Source: Prorocentrum cordatum (lineage: Eukaryota; Sar; Dinophyceae; Prorocentrales; Prorocentraceae). From it: a DNA stretch of 64,000 bases. Under the pieces are notes generated by a model. It saw nothing but the letters and a program-made list of their open reading frames with translations, had not been told where the DNA came from and did no database searches. The stretch's first letter is position 1, and the number at the start of each line of letters is the position of its first letter. The stretch lies in NCBI GenBank assembly GCA_963575745.1, contig CAUYUJ010017847.1:62001-126000 (forward strand), read 5' to 3'. Positions 57,371 to 64,000 of the stretch are shown in pieces. Both the position numbers and the translations under genes were made by a program.

Positions 57371-59140
57371 ATTCTCCGGCTCGCCGTACTCTCGGCAGCC
57401 GACCTTCGTGCATCGTGCGAACAATGCTCGACGCAAGTCTGGGGCGAAGACTATTGCGCCAAAAGTGCTTGACTATCTCATGGTCCCACAATCCTGGGAG
57501 GGTGACTTGGTTGAATGCCGAACGGATTGGATCCCAGAGACCCCGACTACCAACTTCTCGGATCACGCCTGTGTCTACGCCGAGTTCCAGATGCAGAACC
57601 CTCAGGTCACGAAATATCAAGGCCCCCCTAGCCACCACACAAGCCACAAAAAGTTCCAATCGTATCGGGAGGAGGCCCAATTCCAGGTCCTGGCGGACGT
57701 ACAGATCCCGACGGTGCCCCCACAACGTATTGCTGGAACGATCGCTGAACATGCGTTACCACTCCTCGCGGTGAGGGCCCCCAGGTACTCCAGAGGGCTC
57801 CCACCGAGTAGGACTCCTCAACATGCCGAGCTGGAGGTACAACTCAGAGAGGCACGTGCTAGGAAGGACAGAGCGTTGGCTCGAGACCTTCGACGTCGCA
57901 TCAGACCGCTGGCGCGGGAATATCGCCGACGGAAGGTGGAGTGGGAGGCACTACCATCTAGGAAGGGGAGGAGGACACGTGTGACGGAGTTGAGGGTGAC
58001 GGACACTGGGGGAGGGGATGTGGGTCCTACGACTATGATGACGGAGGACAGGGAACTATGGGCGGAGGAGGTGGAGCGATATGCTGTGCAGAGTATGACT
58101 TGTGATGACTCCAGAGCCCGCAATCGGGAGCTTGTGTCCACACTGCGTCGCCATGCATCTCAATCAACAGCCTCTTCGGACAACACACTCACGATCACAT
58201 ACTCTACTATTCTGCAGGCGCGGAGCAGACTCCGAACAGGACGGGCCTGTGGGCCCGATGGCATCTCGGTTGAACTTCTCAAGGCTCTTTCGTGGAGGTC
58301 AGTGCGTTCTATTGGTAAGGTTTTCTCTGATATATTCAACGGGCTTCGCCCGACGCCAAGGGAATGGCAGGAAGTATACCTAACACTTATGCCGAAAACG
58401 AGTAAACTGGAAACATTGCGACAAACAAGGAACCTGCTTGTTGGAAATACCTTGGCCAAGTGGTATCTCACGTGCGTGACGATTTTACTGGAAAGATGTG
58501 TGGAACCCTTCATGAGTGATATGGCGGTCTACGGTTTTACCAGCGGACGGCGTTGCTGGGAGATTTCATCGGCCATGAAATGTATTGCACAGCATGCTTC
58601 CACATGGGGGCGAGATCAAACGGCGTGGCTCCTCAGCTGTGACATCGAGCGGGCGTTCGATGCTGTGACGCTGCCGACAGTCTCGAGAGCGATGACGGCC
58701 CTGGGGATCAGTGCACGGTTACAGTATGCGTTATTGGAGCCTCTCTCATCTACCTCATGCACGGTGCTGTTTGAAGGAGTGACAATCCCAAATGTGCAAT
58801 GGGACAGGTCACTCCGCACTGGGGGTACCGAATCACCAATCGCGTTTACTATTGTCACTATTGCTATGTGGCGGGATGTGATTGCTCGCCTGGACCAGCG
58901 CGGTGTCGGAGTCGAGATGCCATGCCATGACGATCACTGCCGGTACGCACGGTGGAATCATGCTCTCTGGGCCGACAATATTTTTCTGGCCGCCAAGTCA
59001 GCATCGGAGGCGCAGGTAGCAGCCACTGCCTTCACTACTGCTCTCAGGGAGTGGGGGATGGAGTGGAAGGAGGAGAGTTTAGAAATGATGGTGTGTGGTA
59101 CTCAGTACACTGATACGGTCACGGTTCAGATTGGCTCGCG
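57345..59140 (+). CDS. LINE ORF2, endonuclease end and reverse transcriptase (frame 0)
   Basis: Starts with the end of the endonuclease: LDYLMVP and SDH (57558-57566). Reverse transcriptase blocks follow: GRACGPDGISVELLKAL, then WQEVYLTLMPKTSKLE, block A CDIERAFD (catalytic Asp near 58641), block B GGTESPIAF where most LINEs have QG.P.SP, and block C ALWADNIFLAA with WADN at 58968-58979. The second Asp of [FY]xDD is Asn. I recall WADN in other dinoflagellate LINE reverse transcriptases, so it may be normal for the group and not damage. Basic region RRIRPLAREYRRRKVEW precedes block 0. The frame ends in a TGA at 59169, but homology appears to leave it between about 59111 and 59150. The upstream limit is set by the frameshift, not by a start codon. 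Confidence 0.85.
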
Positions 59141-60996
59141 GATGTACCTTTCAAGCGTGTTGAGAGTTTGAATGTGCTGGGATATCAGATTCCCAGAAGT
59201 TTCACTGCTATCCACACGGATGTGCAGGAGCGCGTCCAGCAGGCCCGACGGGCGTTCTTTGCGCAGGTGCAGTATTTTACGTGCAGGGCGTTGCCTCTGG
59301 TGAAGAAGTTTCGTCGATATCAATCGACTGTGCAGAGCCGCCTTTTATATGCAGCAGAGGCCATCACGATTGACAGTGAGTGTGTGAGGGTTATCCATGC
59401 GTTCGAGGGTATGTGTCTTCTGAGAATGTCAGGGAGGAGGAAGCCAGGAGATGTGGGGTGGGAGGTATGGCGGCCAGCTGCACTGACACGAGTCAGGACA
59501 ATCTTCTGCGATGGGGGTTTCCCATCGGCTGTGCAGATGCTGTGCTGGAAGAGCTGGGGCATGATGCGCTCCACGAGGCAATATTTACTATCTTGGGAGG
59601 AGGACAGGACGGCAAGGACGGAGGTTGAGGTGGAGGGATCAACGACTCAACGTGCTAAACGTGTTCGCTTTACGGAGGGACGGGGGGAGGATATACCTGC
59701 TGCGACTGTGATGGAGGCGGAGGGGGGGAGTACGGACATGGAGAGGAGGCTGGAGGATCTCTGCTCGCAGGTCGCCTGTTCCATTGCCCGCTCACAGCCG
59801 ATGCCCTCTGGAGAGGGAGCTACCCACACTCTCAGAAACGAGCCGCTTGCCGTCTCAAAGGGGAGGAGGGCCTTTCGAGACTCCCGACGTGCGCTTATGA
59901 TGTACAATGTTGGCTGGGTCACGGCTCGCGACACAATAACAGAGGTTCTACGACAACACGGCAGCAGGGCCTTATCTAGTTCGGGCAAACGGCTTCGTGG
60001 AGGCCCTGTGTCTGTGGGCGGACGGTCTTGGCAGTTCCCATACATTCAGTTCTTTGGGGAAAAGTGGTGGGAGTCTGTACGGGGTGATTGGGTTCAATTC
60101 TTGGAGGTATGGAAGCAACTCCTTATACAATACAACAAATCTAAGGTCTATGATTACTTTGTGGTGTCTTGGAAGGGCTCTCCTAATGGACCTCGAGGCT
60201 CCCCTGAGGCTCGTGAGAAGGCCGATACTGAGATGGTCGATACCGCGACCAACCCTCTGCACCCCAAGTATGACCCCAAAGAGTCCGCCAAGCTTGCAAT
60301 ACGATATGCGATGATCCAGGAACGCGCGACTGTGTGGGACATATCGTCAGAGGGTTTTGCTGCTGAGTTCAAGGGTGACTCACTACTTATCTGCTCCTGG
60401 CTCCAGGGTAAATGGAGATGTGAGAATCGTGGCTACTGCAAGAGGACAGCTGCCATGATTGATTGTACCTTTGAGCTCGCCGCGTGTTTCAATCTGAGGC
60501 CTGCTGCCTTGGGACGTGAGATATGGAGACACGAATTCAGGGAGGACAATACACGAGCGGATGAATTGACGCATGAGGCCAGATATGGCCGCACATTCTA
60601 CAGAACTCATCGTTATCTATATCCATTCGAAACTTATCTCGTACCGTTCGCTATCAGGGGAGGCTTTGATGGCGGGGTTGACCAGCAAGGATCAGGATGT
60701 GGTTTCTGGCTTCAGATCGGCTTAATCAATACTCAGTGCAATCCCAGTGAGATAGGAATCGCTTCCGCGAGAACCGTGGGCCCCTTCCCTGCTGGGCATG
60801 AGTTTGCTGTTTCTAGTGCCGTGCCCCTCGTTTGGAGGGATGTGGCCGAGGCCGCGTGGCTCCTCGAAGGAGCTACAGTCACAGAATGTGAATTGTCGGC
60901 AGCCGAAGCGCTGCTTAGCGCTGCCCGTGTGCTTCTGCGGGACCGGTCCTCGCCCAGCTGCACCCAGCTGGGAACGCGAGTCCAAACAAACAAAAA
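59141..60996 (+). CDS. LINE ORF2, thumb and RNase H-like C-terminus (frame 2)
   Basis: Coding appears to resume with VPFKRVESLNVLGYQIP, the typical post-reverse-transcriptase segment of LINEs. After a Ser/Glu/Arg-rich linker come RNase H-like motifs: FKGDSLLICSWLQGKW (near 60370-60420) and REDNTRADELTHEA (near 60535-60580). Then come FAIRGGFDGGVDQQGSGCGF (near 60650-60705) and VTECELSAAEALL (near 60885-60925). By RNase H logic the first pair resembles strand 4 and the last helix, and the second pair strand 1 and helix A, so the order looks permuted. No stop codon occurs before the 3' tail; the frame reads through the hairpin and tail into the host repeat and stops at 61235. RNase H would remove the RNA strand during integration. 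Confidence 0.7.
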
Positions 60997-61025
60997 CCTG
61001 GTTGACGGTTTACCGCCGGTTCCCA
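60997..61025 (+). mobile_element. B1 module terminus, right half of split hairpin
   Basis: CCTGGTTGACGG, TTTACCGCCGG and TTCCC complete the B1 module interrupted at 54973. The terminus CAG is changed to CAT by the join to the next B piece. Confidence 0.8.
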
Positions 61026-61298
61026 TATTTGACAATTCATTTGGAGAAAGCAGATTTTTCGCACCTGTAATGGGTTATGACGCGTGCGCCTGTAAAATTT
61101 TCAGGCCCGTAGGTGCAGTATTACTACCAAAACACTTGAAGCAACCGACGTTAGATAAAAATCGAAAGACGTATTTTTTCGAGTTTTTCGGGCCTCGCCA
61201 GAAGCTTCCTTCATGTGTTCTGAGAAGCGCGGTGTGAGAAAAGAGCTCTACAAGGGTCCCGGCGGTAACCTGGTTGACGGTTTACCGCCGGTTCCTAG
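61026..61298 (+). mobile_element. B1 module, 5'-shortened
   Basis: Starts inside a B1 body (ATATTTGACAATTCATTTGG) and ends with GAGCTCTACAAGGGTCCCGG, an intact hairpin and GTTCCTAG. Confidence 0.8.
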
Positions 61299-61672
61299 TT
61301 ATCGACGAGCTAGAGGAATTCCGGCGCGGGGCGGAGCTAGTTGGTCGACCCGACCAGAAAAGAAGATTGACTTTGGGTCGGTTTTGCAAAGATTTGAAAG
61401 ATATTTGACAATTCATTTTCAGAAACCAGATTTTTCGCACTTGTAAACGACTATGAGAGCCTCTCTCTCTTAATATGAGCTCTGTAGGCACACTTTCACT
61501 ATCAAAACACTTGGCGGAACCAACTTCATAGACATGGAAAAAATCAGTTTTGACTTTTTCGAGAAATGCTTCCAGAAACTCTCTCTTTCGATTCTGAGCA
61601 CTCGTACGCGTGCAAGGAGCTCTACGAGGTGCCCGGCGGTGACCAGGTTGACGGTTCACCGCCTGCGCTAGT
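61299..61672 (+). mobile_element. B1/B2 module, right edge of the main block
   Basis: From TTATCGACGAGCTAGAGG (B start, missing its first bases) to GAGCTCTACGAGGTGCCCGG, a GGTGA/TCACC hairpin and CTGCGCTAG. Non-array sequence follows. Confidence 0.75.
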
Positions 61673-61895
61673 AATAGACAGTGCCAACACATTCACACAA
61701 GGGGTTAAGTAGAGCATACTGTAAGTACAGGGGCACACTCGCATGATCCAACCCACGCCTGACATTGGCCGTCGTGGAGTGATCGAACGCGTGGAGGACA
61801 TCAGCGTTCGCCAAGTGTGCCGTTTCCCTTTTTCCCCAGTGTGCAGCATGTTGACCTATATGTTTGATGCTAGCCGTGATTTCGTGTGTACGACG
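61673..61895. other. Non-array host segment
   Basis: About 223 nt (TAATAGACAGTGCCAACA to TGTGTACGACGATGT) without matches elsewhere in the window. It lies between two module insertions and is probably the original host DNA, continuing at 63523. No reliable coding frame. Confidence 0.5.
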
Positions 61896-62270
61896 ATGTA
61901 CCTTGTAGAGCTCTTCGTTATCGATGAGCTAGAGGAATTCCGGCGCGGGGTGGAGCTAGTTGGTCGACCCGACCAGAAAGGACAAAGTGGTGACTTTGGG
62001 TCGGTTTTGCTCAGATTTGAAAGATATTTGACAATTCATTTTGAGAAAGCAGATTTTTCGTACCTGTAAAAAGGTTCTGAGAGCCTCTGCGTCTTAATAT
62101 GAGCTCTCTGGGCGCTTTTATTACCGAAACACTTGGAGGAACGAACTTCATCTCAACATGAAAATTAACTAATGTTCAATTTTCGAGGAATGCCTCCAGA
62201 AGCTCTCTCTTTCGACTCTGAGCTCTCTTACGCGTGAAAGGAGCTCTACGAGGTTCCCGGCGGTGACCAG
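61896..62270 (+). mobile_element. B module inserted in host DNA, left part
   Basis: Begins ACCTTGTAGAGCTCTTCG, a near-perfect B start, and reaches GAGCTCTACGAGGTTCCCGG and CGGTGACCAG, where a LINE-type insert splits the hairpin. Its last 25 nt lie at 63498-63522. Confidence 0.8.
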
Positions 62271-62687
62271 GAGCTCTACGAGGTTCCCGTCGGGGGCTTC
62301 CTCAAGCCTGTCTCCTCAGGCTGCCCCCTGGGCGGCCGTGTGCGCGCGGGCGGGCCGTGCAATAAATTCGGGTAATTCGTCGGCTGCGACGACCATCTCT
62401 CCTTGGGCCTACAGATGATAGGTGCTGGAGGCCAGCTCTGTTTGGCATCAGAAGTGGGACTGACTTCAACGCATAGGCCGCTGTCGTCGCTTTGTACTTG
62501 TTTGTGCTGCCTGCTTGCGCTTTCTCCATTATTGCTCTTGCACGCGTGTGTATTCTTTGACATTGAGGTACTTTGACAGTTCTGTGACATTGGAGTATCT
62601 TGAGATTGAGGTTCTCTGCATTGTATCGGCGTGCCTGTTTTCATTCTTTCTTTCTTTGAATCGTATCGATCAGAATTCAAGATACTT

Positions 62688-62815
62688 GAGTGCGTTATCA
62701 GACACTCAGTTATGCAGGTGATTCAAGATACTGAGTGCGTTATCAGACATTCAGTTATCCGAGAGTTACTTCTTGAGTGCGTTATCAGACATTCAGTTAT
62801 CACACATTTGACGTG
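62688..62815 (+). repeat. Three tandem 42-45-nt repeats
   Basis: GAGTGCGTTATCAGACAYTC starts at 62688, 62733 and 62775, each time followed by AGTTAT. They lie inside the 1.2-kb LINE-type insert. Confidence 0.85.
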
Positions 62816-63068
62816 AGCATACGACTCTTGTCTTACCGCGGGTTGTTCCGACATATTTCGGACTTTGTGTTTGCGTTGACTCTTGCCATGCTGTGTGTAT
62901 GTGTGTCGGACATGCGCGCATGTTGGTATAAGAGCTCCGCGTGATCTTCACTTTGTTCGGAATAAGAGTTTTGCATTTGCCCACTCCCGCTCAAAGAGTG
63001 GTGGGTGTCTTGCCTGACTCTGTGCACAGTCGACCTCAAATTCGTTGTGTTTCACGTGCATGGTCTTT

Positions 63069-63295
63069 CAGTGGTGCTGAGGCGATAATCGCTATATGTG
63101 GTTACTGCATGGTCTCGCATTACTTTGAAGTGTACTCGTCATTCTAGTTGTTAGTTTTGTGTTTGTCTCAGTGGTGTTCAGACGGTAATCGCTGTATAAA
63201 CCAGTGGTTACTGTATGGTCTCACTGCTTCTATTCTCAGTGGTGCTGAGACGGTAATTGCTGTATGTGGTTACTGCATGGTCTCGCATTGCTTTT
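63069..63295 (+). repeat. Three diverged tandem repeats in the 1.2-kb insert
   Basis: CAGTGGTGYTSAGRCGRTAA starts at 63069, 63169 and 63237, followed in each case by GGTTACTGYATGGTCTC. Spacing is uneven (100 and 68 nt). Confidence 0.75.
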
Positions 63296-63497
63296 ACTCC
63301 CTCTTTATATTTTAGTTGTATTCTCGTGTATTGGCAGTCTTGTGCATATCTGTACAGCTTCGCTGTTTGATGCACCTCTGCTTCAATCTTTGCAGCTTCG
63401 CTGTCTTCCTGTACAGCTTCGCTGTTTAGGTTCTTTGTGTTTAGGCCTGCTCCCATGGGAGCTCGAACCGGCCTTCGCAAAAGACGCAAAAGACCAG

Positions 63498-63522
63498 GTT
63501 TACGGTTCACCGCCGGCGCCAG
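63498..63522 (+). mobile_element. B module terminus, right end of the last module
   Basis: GTTTACGG, TTCACCGCCGG and CGCCAG complete the module begun at 61896. The host resumes with TTCCTGGAAAAC. The host joins show T on both sides (GATGT before the module, TTCC after it). Confidence 0.75.
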
Positions 63523-63715
63523 TTCCTGGAAAACATACAACCCAATGTAACGAAACACTCCGCTTCTTTGAAGATGGCCCTCAACCAAGACGACAATACA
63601 GGAACTGAACTATCTCGAAACAGCATTCTGCATACACAGCAAACGACCGTCTTTAACTTAGTAATTCCTTGAATCTTGGGCATAAAAGAGACAAGGAACG
63701 ACTGAGGATGCGGAG
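63523..63715. other. Non-array host segment, possibly intron or 3' flank
   Basis: Single-copy-looking DNA between the last module and the stop codon of the minus-strand frame. No feature recognised. Confidence 0.4.
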
Positions 63716-64000
63716 TCATGAGCTGATTTGATCGAACAACTTCTTAATCGATCTGAGAGCACACCACGGCAAGCTCCTGAGAATCTCGCACGGCCCAGTA
63801 TGGGTCTTCAGCCGAGCCCGTGCTCTGAGAAGCAGCGCCAGACTAATTCCCACAACTAATGTGGATCGTACCTCATGTTCAGCTCTTATCCTGATTTCCT
63901 CCATCATAATGTTAGTGGAATTGCGTACCGCCTCGAACGACACTTTGAAACGAACGATCTTGTCGAGCTCCTCCTGCAACTCCTCACGGTCCTCCGTCTC
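63716..64000 (-). CDS. Partial hypothetical gene leaving the right edge
   Basis: An open frame on the minus strand enters at 64000 and ends in TGA at 63716-63718. It begins ETEDREELQEELDKIVRFK and continues VSFEAVRNSTNIMMEEIRIR, a charged, probably helical stretch typical of real protein. The second half (STLVVGISLALLLRARARLK) is different in character. A good 5' splice site, GAG|GTACGA, lies at 63872/63871, so the exon may end there and the rest be intron. If so, the repeat block to the left would sit in the intron or downstream of the gene. I do not recognise the protein. Confidence 0.45.
   Translation of the reverse strand, partial: ETEDREELQEELDKIVRFKVSFEAVRNSTNIMMEEIRIRAEHEVRSTLVVGISLALLLRARARLKTHTGPCEILRSLPWCALRSIKKLFDQISS

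Larger units (their letters stand above)
54974..60996 (+). mobile_element. 6-kb LINE (APE-type non-LTR retrotransposon), near full length
   Basis: Contains ORF1, then endonuclease, reverse transcriptase and RNase H-like domains of ORF2, a 3' stem (CCCAGCTG at 60953-60960, CAGCTGGG at 60965-60972) and a tail of two CAAA units plus AA. It sits in a B1 hairpin: CCCCGGC on the left and AACCTGGTTGACGG on the right, so about three target bases (GGT) are missing and there is no duplication. The first bases TCAAG, with the preceding GGC, match the 3' end of the dinoflagellate spliced leader. Two frameshifts in ORF2 suggest that this copy is dead or carries sequencing errors, while a truncated near-identical copy at 31.1 kb shows recent activity of the family. 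Confidence 0.9.
62271..63491 (+). mobile_element. LINE-type insert (tail type GACGCAAAA), 1.2 kb
   Basis: Flanked by GACCAG at 62265-62270 and 63492-63497, a 6-bp target duplication at the usual hairpin point. The 3' end has a perfect 14-bp palindrome GCTCCCATGGGAGC (63449-63462) and the tail CGCAAAAGACGCAAAA, as in the 18.2-kb insert. The first 19 bases copy a B-module end (GAGCTCTACGAGGTTCCCG), apparently carried over from the source locus. It contains two sets of short tandem repeats and no convincing coding frame, so it is probably non-autonomous. Confidence 0.75.

Noticed and set aside
57135-57752. 205-codon minus-strand frame under the LINE
   Set aside because: Antisense shadow of the endonuclease/reverse transcriptase coding region, whose motifs are clear on the plus strand.
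54974-60996. Introner elements with GT-AG borders
   Set aside because: Module sense ends in CAG, but the starts read TAACTCG or TACCTCG without GT at the border, and insertions are in other modules, not in exons.
3273-61672. Centromeric satellite block
   Set aside because: 177-bp monomers recall centromere satellites, but the arrays are short, broken by mobile-type ends and mixed with B, C and LINE sequence. Nothing in the sequence shows centromere function.
1-64000. tRNA, rRNA or snRNA genes
   Set aside because: No A/B boxes with cloverleaf, no rRNA core sequences and no full spliced-leader sequence were seen by eye. A covariance-model scan was not possible.

Overview
The window looks like nuclear DNA of a eukaryotic protist, most probably a dinoflagellate or close alveolate relative. 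The grounds are: LINE (non-LTR retrotransposon) proteins of a type I associate with dinoflagellates, including a reverse transcriptase with WADN in place of the usual [FY]xDD; a C-terminal LINE remnant (LDAF...ISRVSN...FEPGT...GRPR) at 2.2 kb; proline-, alanine- and glutamine-rich single-copy flanks; and a possible spliced-leader relic at the 5' edge of the main LINE. This identification rests on recalled families and was not searched.

Layout. Positions 1-3272 are non-array DNA: the end of a Pro-rich gene on the minus strand (1-494), three poly-Gln-like CAA/CAG tracts about 1.2 kb apart, a GGGGCCACGAAGG minisatellite, a 138-bp tandem repeat and a dead LINE fragment. Positions 3273-61672 are one block of nested repeat modules. 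Positions 61673-61895 and 63523-64000 are non-array DNA again, ending in a minus-strand open frame that leaves the window.

The modules. I define families A (about 1.0-1.4 kb, built of about 177-bp monomers; subfamilies A1 and A2), B (about 0.3-0.5 kb; B1 and B2) and C (about 0.3 kb). In their own sense direction, A and B begin with ACTCGTAGAGCTTCC or ACCTCGTAGAGCTC. They end with the inverse of that sequence, followed by a strong hairpin (CCGGCGGTAA, loop of about 14 nt, TTACCGCCGG) and a CGCCCAG or GTTCCCAG terminus. The terminal inverted repeats are therefore asymmetric. No long target duplication is seen, only a shared T at the joins. Modules are inserted into one another: host modules stop at a hairpin terminus and resume after the guest ends. 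From 3.3 to 52.0 kb nearly all (about 58 heads) have their sense on the minus strand. From 52.0 to 63.5 kb the sense is on the plus strand.

The system. Five LINE-type insertions (18.2, 31.1, 52.8, 55-61 and 62.3-63.5 kb) all sit at the same point of the module hairpin, after GGCGGT, and in the same orientation relative to it. They belong to at least two families by 3' end. Three have target duplications of 12, 11 and 6 bp. The 6-kb copy encodes a coiled-coil ORF1, then after one in-frame UGA an AP-type endonuclease, reverse transcriptase and RNase H-like ORF2 with two frameshifts. I infer that a site-specific LINE group uses the hairpin of an abundant non-autonomous element as its insertion site, much as R2 uses rDNA. 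Apart from the two edge fragments I see no cellular gene, and no tRNA, rRNA or CRISPR array.
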